Virus record (IMG/VR): IMGVR_UViG_3300032116_000880
Span: 1 to 31,433 of that record
Direction: 5' to 3' (one strand)
Length of the DNA stretch: 31,433 nt
From: a virus
The first letter of the stretch is position 1. Each line of letters begins with the position of its first letter. Below the pieces are notes generated by a model that did no database searches, was not told the DNA's origin, and saw only the letters and a list, made by a program, of their open reading frames with translations. The position numbers and the translations under genes were made by a program. Of the stretch, positions 17,746 through 25,342 are shown piece by piece.

Positions 17746-17922
17746 TTATTTCTCCATATCTGTATTTTGCAAATGATGAATTGCTGTTAAACAAAACGCA
17801 ATTCTATTCTTTGATTTTTGTATATCTGTTTCTGCACAACGCAATTCAGCCTGCGTCTTGGCTAGTTCCATCTCAAGTGTCTGCAGAATTTCTTGAGTGG
17901 TGTGTTTGTTCCATATCTGCAT
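17746..17922 (-). CDS. Small coiled-coil protein (58 aa)
   Basis: A start ATG at 17920-17922 has an AGGT-type ribosome site 8 bases upstream. The protein begins MQIWNKHTTQEILQTLEMEL and continues with heptad-like charged helices, ending LQNTDMEK. Its stop is 3 bases before the chaperone start. It overlaps the 3' end of the HNH-like gene by 50 bases in another frame, which lowers confidence. A small helical phage protein, no family recognised. Confidence 0.5.
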   Translation of the reverse strand: MQIWNKHTTQEILQTLEMELAKTQAELRCAETDIQKSKNRIAFCLTAIHHLQNTDMEK

Positions 17923-18199
17923 CTTGTGTACCTACATATTTATTTGAAATTTTAGTTTTTAGTGTGTTATGGTCTGGATTGCAATCTAAACTGCTGCCAA
18001 ATTTGTTTAGTATTTCAGCATCTGTGTCAACTTCATGACCTTCTCTTGCTAATGCAAATAATCTTGCATCCCATTCTACACCATTAATTGTTATAATTGG
18101 TTTTCCCGCATCTACACTACCCTGCCAGATCCATTGATCATCTTCATCCTTGCGGATCAATGATTCAAAAGCTCTATGATGTTTAGGGTGAAACTTCAT
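17873..18199 (-). CDS. HNH-like protein, probably degenerate (108 aa)
   Basis: GGAG lies 7 bases before the ATG. The order DDQWIWQGSVDAGKPIITIN (residues 21-40), then ARLFALARE and LDCNPDH (71-77) resembles small HNH endonucleases, which read CWxWxG, then AHRxxY, then CxNPxHL. The first Cys and the His of AHR are replaced here (QWIW, ARLF), so nuclease activity is doubtful. It lies between the major tail protein and the chaperones, a common landing site for homing genes. A domesticated or decayed homing endonuclease is the best guess. Confidence 0.55.
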   Translation of the reverse strand: MKFHPKHHRAFESLIRKDEDDQWIWQGSVDAGKPIITINGVEWDARLFALAREGHEVDTDAEILNKFGSSLDCNPDHNTLKTKISNKYVGTQDADMEQTHHSRNSADT

Positions 18200-18219
18200 A
18201 TTGTTCTCCTACTAATAAA

Positions 18220-18245
18220 CTTATAGGGGGTTTCCCCCCTATAAG
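18220..18245 (-). terminator. GAAA-loop hairpin after the major tail gene
   Basis: On the minus strand an 11-bp perfect stem (CTTATAGGGGG with its complement) is capped by a GAAA tetraloop and followed by TTTATTAG. It lies between the major tail gene and the HNH-like gene. It probably ends part of the transcripts, so the abundant tail protein is made in excess over downstream genes, or it protects the 3' end. Confidence 0.8.
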
Positions 18246-18255
18246 CGTTAGTCAT

Positions 18256-18735
18256 TTACTTAGTTCCTGTTACAAAGTCACCTGTAACTGAGATAGTTAA
18301 AGGTGATGTCCAAACTGGTGAACCTGGGTTCACAGTTGGGGCTAAGGCTGTTAGATAGCCTGAACCTTCAATGTATCTATCACCGGTGCTGGCACCAGCC
18401 CAGTATAGACGGAAGTATGTTAATGTTTTATTGTTTGTTATGGCAAAAATACCAGGGGTACTGTTTGCGCCTGTATAGAATGAAGTGTCATCCAATACCA
18501 GTGTCAATGAAATTTCATTGGTTGATGGTGTTGTTACAACATATTCACTTAGGCTGTCTAGCTGCTGCCATCTAAAGGTACCAGGTGAGGCAGAAACAGT
18601 CACGTCTGTGAGAGCGGGAATGTTTACTACGTTAGCAACCTGGGCCATAGCGGCGTTGGCATTGGCAAAAGTTCCACTAGCATTGATATCCAAACGTACA
18701 AAGTTAGCTGTATCATTTACTGCAATATATGCCAT
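18256..18735 (-). CDS. Major tail tube protein (159 aa)
   Basis: The protein begins MAYIAVNDTANFVRLDINAS and contains SASPGTFRWQQLDSLSEYVV, NEISLTLVLDDTSFYTGANS and a C terminus PLTISVTGDFVTGTK. It is beta-rich, small and acidic, and sits between the tail terminator-like gene and the chaperones, the standard place for the siphovirus tube protein. A strong hairpin follows the gene, as expected for a highly expressed structural protein. The fold prediction is from sequence character and context. Confidence 0.8.
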   Translation of the reverse strand: MAYIAVNDTANFVRLDINASGTFANANAAMAQVANVVNIPALTDVTVSASPGTFRWQQLDSLSEYVVTTPSTNEISLTLVLDDTSFYTGANSTPGIFAITNNKTLTYFRLYWAGASTGDRYIEGSGYLTALAPTVNPGSPVWTSPLTISVTGDFVTGTK

Positions 18736-18745
18736 TTGGTTCTCC

Positions 18746-19141
18746 TTATAGTGTTAAAAATCTATACTCAAAAGTATAGGTGATTTTGTCATCAAATGTA
18801 TCATTTGAAACTGTGCATTCATTTAAATGACAGTTTGATACACTTAATCTACTGTTCAATATTCTAGAAACAACTGTGTCTATGTCACTGGGTTGATTCT
18901 TTGCATCTACAGTAAAATATGCATTCAATGTTATTTCTTTTTGATATACATCTGTTGCAGGACTTAATGTATTAAACATTTCAGTCATTGCGGTTCTATC
19001 ATAGGATAGATACAACTTCTTCATGTTCTTATCATATAATCTTATACCACCAGCTTCAAACGGCAACTCACTACTAATAGTAACATTGCTGCCTGATAGG
19101 CTTGTGGTTAGATTTGCAAGTAATGTATCTCTTATAGCCAT
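18746..19141 (-). CDS. Tail terminator-like protein (131 aa)
   Basis: It begins MAIRDTLLANLTTSLSGSNV and has AYFTVDAKNQPSDIDTVVSR and SNDTFDDKITYTFEYRFLTL at the end. A small alpha/beta protein directly upstream of the major tail gene and 1 base from the connector gene fits the lambda U-like tail terminator, which caps the tube at the head end. The assignment rests on size, position and the final beta strand pattern. Confidence 0.65.
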   Translation of the reverse strand: MAIRDTLLANLTTSLSGSNVTISSELPFEAGGIRLYDKNMKKLYLSYDRTAMTEMFNTLSPATDVYQKEITLNAYFTVDAKNQPSDIDTVVSRILNSRLSVSNCHLNECTVSNDTFDDKITYTFEYRFLTL

Positions 19142-19142
19142 T

Positions 19143-19703
19143 TTATCTTACCCAACTTATTGAACGGCGCCCTCTGGTTCTGCGTGTAAGTTCAAAGCGT
19201 GTACGCTTCTCACCATCTGTTACAGCACCACTGGCGTCACTGTCATACCAATCCATCATTGCTAACAGTTCTTGAAACAAATCATTGAATTTATTTTCAA
19301 AGTATTTAATTTTTTGAACTTCTGCACTTTCAGGATTGCCAAAGTCTGCTACTTTTGGTAGCAGATATTCTTTGAGTGTATAATAGCAACACATGTCAGT
19401 AAAATCACTTTTTCTAGCAAGGATTAAACTGGGATTGAAATCAGGTATATTGTTGATGTCTGAATAACCAGCACCAGCAATACCCAAATATTCTCTCCAC
19501 TGAGCACTAGCACGGATCTTTTGATTGATCCGTGCTGTGCTCTTTTGTGTTAAATCTTCAATATAATTGTTTAAGGAACCTGGCGCATCAGGTACGTCAG
19601 TGAAGTTGACCTCATTCTGTTCAAACAGACGTTGGTCTTTATCTTTCACGTCAGATGCTTCTGCGTAAGCAATTACTGTTCCACCTGATGTTATGAATGC
19701 CAT
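19143..19703 (-). CDS. Head-tail connector / adaptor protein (186 aa)
   Basis: The protein begins MAFITSGGTVIAYAEASDVK and is mostly helical, with ARINQKIRASAQWREYLGIA, SDFTDMCCYYTLKEYLLPKV and FNDLFQELLAMMDWYDSDAS, ending RRTRGRRSISWVR. Helical proteins of this size directly after the capsid gene are usually portal-ring adaptors (HK97 gp6-like). The basic C terminus could contact DNA or the next ring. The assignment is mainly by synteny. Confidence 0.65.
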   Translation of the reverse strand: MAFITSGGTVIAYAEASDVKDKDQRLFEQNEVNFTDVPDAPGSLNNYIEDLTQKSTARINQKIRASAQWREYLGIAGAGYSDINNIPDFNPSLILARKSDFTDMCCYYTLKEYLLPKVADFGNPESAEVQKIKYFENKFNDLFQELLAMMDWYDSDASGAVTDGEKRTRFELTRRTRGRRSISWVR

Positions 19704-19721
19704 GACTTATCCCCTATTCAA

Positions 19722-20684
19722 TTAAGCTGTGGCTAGGTTCTTTGGTAGGTTGTTGCTGCGGAAGAATCTGCAGCCTACTGCCTGGCCAATGAGACCATCT
19801 AGCAATGCTTGGTTACCAATGTCACTTAGTGCACCAACTGCGCCAGTTGAAATACCAACTTGGTTTAACTGCTTGGCTAGTGCTAGTTCATGCACAGGTG
19901 TTACTGCGGCAATGTAGAAACCAGCTGCGTCTGTTGGAGCATTAGCAGCACGTAGGTTTGCAACTGAAGTTGAGAACTGGTCTAAACTTGCACTGATGTT
20001 TGCAGCAGCGCCAGCTACGTTAGAAGCAGCAATACCACGGATCATGTCTGCGTATACACGCACAAAGCCGTTACGTACTGTTGCTACCATCTGGTAGTTG
20101 TCCTTGTCAACGTCATTGAACATCTTGATCACTGGCTCACGCTTTACAGCGTATGCTAGTGCTTCTGGGCTCATAACAATTGAAAGGTCTGCGCCTGTTA
20201 GAGCAGCAGCAGCATAACCATCCATGCCAATACCTGAAACGTTGGCAATATCTGTTAGTGCTGTTTCTGCGCCTGTGAAAGCAATGCGGAAACCTGCTAC
20301 GTCTGTTGACTGAGCAAGTGAACGTGATAGGCGTGTTAGAACTGCCTGACGTACTGTTGCTAAACCACCATCTTCTAGTGATTCTTCTGATACTAGTGTA
20401 CCAGCACCGCGCTTGAGCACAGTGATGCTAACTGCTGTTGGGTCAAAGTCACCTTGTGTACCCTGTGCAGTTAGGATTGAAGCGTTATCAGCAATGCTGA
20501 CGTTAGCTACGCCAAAAGCGTTCATTTTTGGCACGCGGACCGTATTACCTAGGGCGCCGCTGATGTTAAAAGTATTCATGATGATACTGGGATTTGGAAG
20601 CAATACTGCGTTGTCATAGTATGGCATTAAATCCGCAACAACATCTTCATACAGTTCTGAAATTCCACTGGTTGTTGTGGCCAT
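19722..20684 (-). CDS. Major capsid protein, HK97-fold (320 aa)
   Basis: AGGAG precedes the ATG. The N arm (TSGISELYEDVVADLMPYYD) is followed by NTVRVPKMNAFGVANV, a spine helix region TVRQAVLTRLSRSLAQSTDV and an A-domain-like part with LSIVMSPEALAYAVKREPVI and DNYQMVATVRNGFVRVYADM. These are typical of major capsid proteins of this size. It lies between scaffold and connector. No protease gene is visible; cleavage of the short N arm is not needed in all such phages. Confidence 0.85.
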   Translation of the reverse strand: MATTTSGISELYEDVVADLMPYYDNAVLLPNPSIIMNTFNISGALGNTVRVPKMNAFGVANVSIADNASILTAQGTQGDFDPTAVSITVLKRGAGTLVSEESLEDGGLATVRQAVLTRLSRSLAQSTDVAGFRIAFTGAETALTDIANVSGIGMDGYAAAALTGADLSIVMSPEALAYAVKREPVIKMFNDVDKDNYQMVATVRNGFVRVYADMIRGIAASNVAGAAANISASLDQFSTSVANLRAANAPTDAAGFYIAAVTPVHELALAKQLNQVGISTGAVGALSDIGNQALLDGLIGQAVGCRFFRSNNLPKNLATA

Positions 20685-20687
20685 TTT

Positions 20688-21590
20688 TTATCTCCTGTTT
20701 TTAGTTGTTACTGAAGCCTGAGCTACACCGCCTGTTAATTTTCTTTCAGCAAATGAGCCCATTCTGTGGCTTTCTAATTGTTTACGGACCATAGCATCTG
20801 TTATTTCACTTCTGCTGAGATTCCTGTTTTTATCACGCACCTGAATATAAGCTGCTCTATAAGCCGGATCCTTAGCCAGTTTGTTTTGATCAACTAACTT
20901 GCTGGATACGCCTTCTAAAGGACTCTTATCAGCTGCGTCAAATGTTGCAACTCCTGCTTTAGCCATTGGCAGACCTAGGGTCTTACCAATTAGTGTGACT
21001 GCTCCTGCATAGTCTGGTGTTTCACCATCCTGTGTTAGGAAACTATCACCATTGCGTATGGCAAATGTTTCACCTTCCAAATGCAGCATGTTGCGTGCCT
21101 TCATGAGGTCCACAACTGCTGATCTTTGTTCAGCGTTCCATTGACCAGGCATACTGTTGTATATCTGACCAATGTGTTCTTTAAGAGCAGCATCTGTTTT
21201 AACTCTTTGCAATTCTGCTCTAAGTTCTTCAACTGTTTGCTCTTTTTTCTTTACAGCATCACGTAAGCTGGCAACATTCAAGTCACCATTTTCATGACCT
21301 TGTAGACTCTTTACAACCTTTTTTACTTGGTCAAAATTATCTACTTCAAGTTCACCTAGCAAGCGTGTTTTAGCATCTTCCTGGGCTCTTGCTGCAATTC
21401 TGTTGGTGTCATCACGTGTATACACACGGACTCCATCAACAAACATTTTACCTTCACGCAATTCCACTTTGGGATTTGCACCTTTCTCAGACTTTCCTGC
21501 TTCTGCATTTGCTTCCGCATCAGTAGCTGTATTGACTGGCTGCACATTCTCACCTGCAACTGGCGTACCTACTACGAGCTCATCACTCAT
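20688..21590 (-). CDS. Capsid scaffolding protein (300 aa)
   Basis: An acidic N terminus (GENVQPVNTATDAEANAEAG) is followed by EGKMFVDGVRVYTRDDTNRI, then a coiled coil (about residues 100-140, KKKEQTVEELRAELQRVK) and a basic C terminus (FAERKLTGG, TTKNRR). An acidic-coiled-basic protein between portal and major capsid gene is the classical scaffold arrangement. It should guide procapsid assembly and then leave. No Ser protease motif is visible, so it is not an obvious fused protease. Confidence 0.8.
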   Translation of the reverse strand: MSDELVVGTPVAGENVQPVNTATDAEANAEAGKSEKGANPKVELREGKMFVDGVRVYTRDDTNRIAARAQEDAKTRLLGELEVDNFDQVKKVVKSLQGHENGDLNVASLRDAVKKKEQTVEELRAELQRVKTDAALKEHIGQIYNSMPGQWNAEQRSAVVDLMKARNMLHLEGETFAIRNGDSFLTQDGETPDYAGAVTLIGKTLGLPMAKAGVATFDAADKSPLEGVSSKLVDQNKLAKDPAYRAAYIQVRDKNRNLSRSEITDAMVRKQLESHRMGSFAERKLTGGVAQASVTTKNRR

Positions 21591-21638
21591 AAACTTCTCC
21601 TGTTTCTCGCTAGAGTTAGCGTGGTTATGTCAAGATAT

Positions 21639-23678
21639 TTAGAAACCATTGTCAGTGGTTGAACTATTCAACAACTGCCTTAATCTCTCCCGTATCTTGT
21701 TACGGAATTCTGTTTTAAACTTGTTATCTTCTTGTTCTTCAGCATCTTCTGCGGCTTCTTCTGCCCGTTCTTCAGCTGAATATTCTTCTGATTCTGATTC
21801 CATTGCAGGTGCATTAGCATCTGTGATTGGTCCACCTGTAACCCATGCGTCACAGGTTCTGCTGCTGGCGCACTTGAAGTCAAATGCTTCACAGTAACCT
21901 AAGTCACCGGCTGCAACTGTGTCCCATTCACCACCAGTGACACCACCGGCAGCAAGGCCACCTTCAATGCAGCTCAACACTTTTGATGTTTGCACAAATG
22001 CAGCGCAATTCCCACAGCGTGATTGTTTGGCTTGTTCAACACTAACGCCCCACTTGTCTGCTAAACGCTGCCAAAAGTCTTCATTGGGCTGCGCGGGGTT
22101 TAGAGGACCATAGTTTGCGGTATCAATGGCATGTTGGCGGTTGGCAAGGTTTAGTGCAACATCTTGTGTGGCAGCTGGGCAACTTGCACCATTGGCATAT
22201 TCCTCAGAATCTTCCATTTCCATTTCTGGTGATTCTTCTTCTTCTGATTCTTTTTCACCAAACATTGCTTCATAGCGTTCTAGTGCGCCCATTAGCATAT
22301 CAATTTCTTTGATTTCTATTTCAAGCGCACGTCTATTATATTGACGGTTATAGCTAATACTAAAATCTTTAGGCTTTATCATGTTCAGCCAATCAAACCA
22401 AATATCCCAAAGTTTAGCTTCACCATTCTCTAGGTTAGTTGCTTTGCGGCGTATCAATGCGCTGAGTTTGTCATCATATATTTCAAGTTGAACACCACTG
22501 TTAGCTGCTTTGACTAGGTCTTCACTGCGTAACATGGAAATTTGACTTAGCTTTTGAACTTTGTTATCAACAAGTTCTCTGATTTCTGTAATAGCATCCA
22601 AGGGAGGAGCTTTAAATTCATATGTGTAGGATGACTCACCAGTTAAGCTGCTTTGTACTTTAATTACGCTGCCTGGTTCTGCACCTACTTCACCGTTGTT
22701 CAACATTGCTGTATTTTCATCAACTACCAGTGTAGGATGGCTACCATATGTAATGGCTGCATATACTTCTGCCATGTCACCATAGATGCTGCGCTGTATT
22801 TGCGCTACGTCTTGGATAATGGTTGTACCAATGTTGTTATAGACTTTAGTGCTTTGATAAAATGTTTGTACGGGAATATAGCCTAGCTCATTGGATTGCA
22901 CAATTCTATATGTGTAATCATCAACTAATTCTAAGCTGGGATCATCAATTGGTGGTAGATATGAATCATCTTTACCAACAAAAACTGTTTCAATGGTTAA
23001 TGGAGTTATCAAACGGTATACTGTGTGTACATCTGATTTTTCAACTACAATAACAATTTTATGTAATTCTAAATTACCATCTAGATTATATTTGTATTGC
23101 CAATTGGTAACTTCTAAAGGACTGTGTATGCGCCATTTTGGCACATCACTGCCAATGGGCTTGATGCAGCTTACATGACATACACCATATACAGTGGTCA
23201 TGATATCCACTTGACTCATGAACTCATTTATTGAGTTACCTTCTCCATCTACATCATCAACAAATGCATTTACTTCTGGTGTATCAGGCAATGTGCGCTG
23301 TGGAGGATTGCGGAAAAGAATAGCATTATATTCACTGGTAATTAGTTTTACATAATTATACAGTGGTGTGTTATCTAATTTTTCCCTATAAAAGCCACCA
23401 TTAAGTAGATCCTGACCACGGTCTGTGTCATTGGCACTAGTGCCATATTCTACTTTGGCTTTTACTTTTGAAACAACACTTCCATCTGCATTAGTAATAT
23501 AACTGCTAATGGTTTGACCTGGTGCGTTGGTGTCACCGAGATAGGCTCTTAGATATCTACCATTCTTATATTCAACGCCACCATAATAGCTGTTGATGCA
23601 CAGCTTCCAGTCTGCTTCATATCTGTCATAGAGACTATTGGTGGTTGTAATAAAAGTGATATAGGGTGATTTACTCAT
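21639..23678 (-). CDS. Portal protein with C-terminal Cys-cluster domain (679 aa)
   Basis: GGAG lies 5 bases before the ATG. Residues 1-465 resemble DUF4055/portal proteins: DRYEADWKLCINSYYGGVEY near the start, ITSEYNAILFRNPPQRTLPD, and a long helical stem (IQRSIYGDMAEVYAAI, then LEIYDDKLSALIRRKATNLE). An acidic linker (475-495) leads to an extra domain at about 497-615 with C555-x2-C558, C570, C596, C603 and C609, then an acidic coiled tail. The length exceeds a usual portal of 450-550 residues because of this domain. It forms the head vertex through which DNA passes. Confidence 0.8.
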   Translation of the reverse strand: MSKSPYITFITTTNSLYDRYEADWKLCINSYYGGVEYKNGRYLRAYLGDTNAPGQTISSYITNADGSVVSKVKAKVEYGTSANDTDRGQDLLNGGFYREKLDNTPLYNYVKLITSEYNAILFRNPPQRTLPDTPEVNAFVDDVDGEGNSINEFMSQVDIMTTVYGVCHVSCIKPIGSDVPKWRIHSPLEVTNWQYKYNLDGNLELHKIVIVVEKSDVHTVYRLITPLTIETVFVGKDDSYLPPIDDPSLELVDDYTYRIVQSNELGYIPVQTFYQSTKVYNNIGTTIIQDVAQIQRSIYGDMAEVYAAITYGSHPTLVVDENTAMLNNGEVGAEPGSVIKVQSSLTGESSYTYEFKAPPLDAITEIRELVDNKVQKLSQISMLRSEDLVKAANSGVQLEIYDDKLSALIRRKATNLENGEAKLWDIWFDWLNMIKPKDFSISYNRQYNRRALEIEIKEIDMLMGALERYEAMFGEKESEEEESPEMEMEDSEEYANGASCPAATQDVALNLANRQHAIDTANYGPLNPAQPNEDFWQRLADKWGVSVEQAKQSRCGNCAAFVQTSKVLSCIEGGLAAGGVTGGEWDTVAAGDLGYCEAFDFKCASSRTCDAWVTGGPITDANAPAMESESEEYSAEERAEEAAEDAEEQEDNKFKTEFRNKIRERLRQLLNSSTTDNGF

Positions 23679-23708
23679 ATTGCTCCATAAGTCTCTATTA
23701 GTAAAGGG

Positions 23709-23784
23709 TGGGTGATTGATGCAACTGAGATGGCAAGATATCAGCGTAAATTAAATTTAGGAGTTTAACATGTTCAATCACCCA
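23709..23784. repeat. 11-bp inverted repeat upstream of the plus-strand island
   Basis: TGGGTGATTGA (23709-23719) and TCAATCACCCA (23774-23784) are perfect inverted copies with 54 bases between. The left arm lies 31 bases upstream of the portal start; the right arm covers codons 2-5 of the 30-aa ORF. It may be a paired operator site or an RNA stem hiding the ribosome site at 23759-23763. Confidence 0.7.
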
Positions 23785-23862
23785 TACTATTTATGCAAGA
23801 TATTTATTTTGAAGCATTTTACGCCACTTTTGCTATGTTTTTATTTAATGATGTATAAATAA
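23770..23862 (+). CDS. Small hydrophobic peptide ORF (30 aa)
   Basis: A strong AGGAG site lies 6 bases before the ATG. The peptide starts MFNHPYYLCKIFILKHF and then TPLLLCFYLMMYK: hydrophobic and aromatic, possibly one short membrane segment or a leader peptide. It heads the plus-strand island and ends just before a palindrome at 23865-23885. It is too short for family assignment; the ribosome site is the main evidence. Confidence 0.4.
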   Translation: MFNHPYYLCKIFILKHFTPLLLCFYLMMYK

Positions 23863-23864
23863 AT

Positions 23865-23885
23865 GTAAGCAACAGTTTTGCTTAC
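23865..23885 (+). promoter_or_regulatory. Palindrome GTAAGCAA-N5-TTGCTTAC, operator candidate
   Basis: An 8-bp perfect inverted repeat with a 5-base spacer lies 18 bases before the first island gene and just after a TATAAA box (23854-23859, with TTGCTA at 23830-23835 as a possible -35). A position at or just after the transcription start fits a repressor operator; as RNA it would be a 5' hairpin. The HTH-repeat protein at 24601 is a candidate binder. Confidence 0.55.
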
Positions 23886-23903
23886 AACCATGGAGATATC
23901 AAA

Positions 23904-24200
23904 ATGAAAGTTCAAATTAAAGTTTATGAGCATGAATTAGAAAGTGTATTGGATAGAATTCAAGCATGGGGCAGCAATTATGAATGGGCAGATACAGGTC
24001 CAAATTTTTATATTGAGTTGAATGTATTGCCTTCACATTACACAGATGCACTCACAGATAGATTTGCAGATGTGGATCATCCCACTGTATCAAGTAAAGA
24101 AACAATCAGTGACATCATCAGCAAGTATAAGGCCTCTAACACTAGACCTTCTGCACATGAACAAATGGAACAGTTGCGTCAGCTGTTAAGAGGAGAGTAA
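23904..24200 (+). CDS. Plus-strand island protein 1 (98 aa), unknown
   Basis: GGAG lies 8 bases before the ATG. The protein starts MKVQIKVYEHELESVLDRIQ and has an aromatic middle (WGSNYEWADTGPNFYIELNV), then ETISDIISKYKAS and a helical C terminus EQMEQLRQLLRG. It is alpha/beta, acidic and likely soluble. It is transcribed opposite to the flanking head and packaging genes together with two further genes. No family recognised. It may be an early or regulatory protein, judged from the island context only. Confidence 0.7.
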   Translation: MKVQIKVYEHELESVLDRIQAWGSNYEWADTGPNFYIELNVLPSHYTDALTDRFADVDHPTVSSKETISDIISKYKASNTRPSAHEQMEQLRQLLRGE

Positions 24201-24201
24201 A

Positions 24202-24591
24202 ATGAAAATCAAACAAACATATGTTCACAAAGACGTACAGTTTGCTGATATCAATCCCACAGGTTATGATATCAATAAGGTAATTGAATTTTTATCTTAC
24301 TATAAAAGATTAGCCAATATGGGCATGTGCAAAAAAACGCATCCTAATTGGCAGGACAGCAAACAATATCACATCATTGGTAATAAAATGGCCAGCATAT
24401 GCAAAGATGCTGAATTAGTTAAGGTCTGTGCTAATATTCTGCGCTATCAATATTGCAATGGCGGAAATTTAAGTCAATATGATTTAAATTTTGTGCAGGG
24501 CGTTGAAGTAATGGCACGCAAAGGTCAACCATTTACCCGCAGTCAAAGCTGGCAGTTAGCCATGTTGTTAACTGATCATTGTGATTTTTAA
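24202..24591 (+). CDS. Plus-strand island protein 2 (129 aa), unknown
   Basis: Its ribosome site AGGAG lies in the last codons of the previous gene, with the ATG 1 base after that stop, so the two are coupled. The protein is helical with five Cys: NKVIEFLSYYKRLANMGMCK, MASICKDAELVKVCANILRY and QSWQLAMLLTDHCDF. The Cys are not spaced as a zinc finger. Residues 68-129 look like a small helical bundle. No family recognised. Confidence 0.7.
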   Translation: MKIKQTYVHKDVQFADINPTGYDINKVIEFLSYYKRLANMGMCKKTHPNWQDSKQYHIIGNKMASICKDAELVKVCANILRYQYCNGGNLSQYDLNFVQGVEVMARKGQPFTRSQSWQLAMLLTDHCDF

Positions 24592-24600
24592 GGAGCATAT

Positions 24601-25026
24601 ATGCCACGCAAACCCACACAATTTCACAGAGATGAAACTGAATTTCTAAACAAATGGGGCATCACTGCACATGAACTAGCACTGGTTGAAGAGACCAGTG
24701 TTAGTGCTATACATATGCGTGTTATGAATTTTGGCACGCCATTTCAACGGCGTAAAAGGCCCAGTCATTGGGAAAAGAGATATAATAAAACGCTGGGTGA
24801 AATTGCAGATGAATTAGGTCTACATCCAGTCAGCGTTATGGTGCGTGAAAAAACCTATGGTACGCCCTATTGTGATGAAGCTTTAAAAGGACAAGGTGGT
24901 TGGAATAAAGGTGCCAAAAGAGTAGACCATGATTGGCGTGACTTACCACGCCATAATAAAACATCTACCGCCACATACTTTACACTGGAAGACGCACTAA
25001 AACGTCTTAGGAAATTAAAACGTTAG
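24601..25026 (+). CDS. Tandem HTH-like DNA-binding protein (141 aa)
   Basis: AAGGAG precedes the ATG. Two similar units are visible. Residues 15-49 read NKWGITAHELALVEETSV and end MNFGTPF. Residues 61-91 read YNKTLGEIADELGLHPVSVM and end KTYGTPY. Each has a helix-turn-helix pattern followed by (F/Y)-G-T-P-(F/Y). The C terminus is very basic (ALKRLRKLKR). A sequence-specific DNA-binding regulator is likely. As the last gene of the plus-strand island it could act on the palindromes flanking that island; this is inferred. Confidence 0.65.
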   Translation: MPRKPTQFHRDETEFLNKWGITAHELALVEETSVSAIHMRVMNFGTPFQRRKRPSHWEKRYNKTLGEIADELGLHPVSVMVREKTYGTPYCDEALKGQGGWNKGAKRVDHDWRDLPRHNKTSTATYFTLEDALKRLRKLKR

Positions 25027-25037
25027 TGTTTCAGCTG

Positions 25038-25116
25038 TAGATTTAGTTTCAACCGGTTGTATAAATCTAGGACCCTTGTATGATTTACCCTTGCGGGATA
25101 GATTGTGCAGGGTCCT
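25038..25116. terminator. Nested inverted repeats at the end of the plus-strand island
   Basis: TAGATTTA (25038-25045) pairs with TAAATCTA (25062-25069) around a central CAACCGGTTG palindrome. A second pair, AGGACCC (25069-25075) and GGGTCCT (25110-25116), is followed by TTTTC on the plus strand. The site lies between convergent genes ending at 25026 and 25085. It is a plausible terminator for the island; the palindrome could also bind a regulator. Confidence 0.5.
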
Positions 25117-25342
25117 TTTCTTCTGCAATCTCACTGCTCTTGCTTGCTGCTTCTTTGATAATTTCTTCATAGCTTTTATCCTCTACTACATATCTATAGC
25201 CTAGTGCGCCTGTTTTGTACGCATGGCCTTTTACAATTATTTCACCATCTGTTTTATCAGCACAGGGCCACGCACGGTGAACCTGATAGCCTTTAGCATC
25301 ATATTCATAATTGAATTCTGCCATTACAGTTTTATTCTTCAT
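25085..25342 (-). CDS. Small protein (85 aa), unknown
   Basis: I chose the ATG at 25340-25342 (MKNKTVMAEFNYEYD) because AAGAG lies 7 bases before it and it overlaps the end of the upstream gene by 11 bases; a second candidate is the ATG at 25324. Contents are YDAKGYQVHRAWPC, IIVKGHAYKTGALGYRYVVE and an acidic helical tail EIIKEAASKSSEIAEE. It is predicted to have a small beta core and a helical tail. No family recognised; last gene of the terminase block before the strand switch. Confidence 0.6.
   Translation of the reverse strand: MKNKTVMAEFNYEYDAKGYQVHRAWPCADKTDGEIIVKGHAYKTGALGYRYVVEDKSYEEIIKEAASKSSEIAEEKDPAQSIPQG

Noticed and set aside
21608-21621. CGCTA-GAGT-TAGCG hairpin between portal and scaffold
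   Set aside because: A 5-bp stem without a U-tract is too weak to call a terminator.
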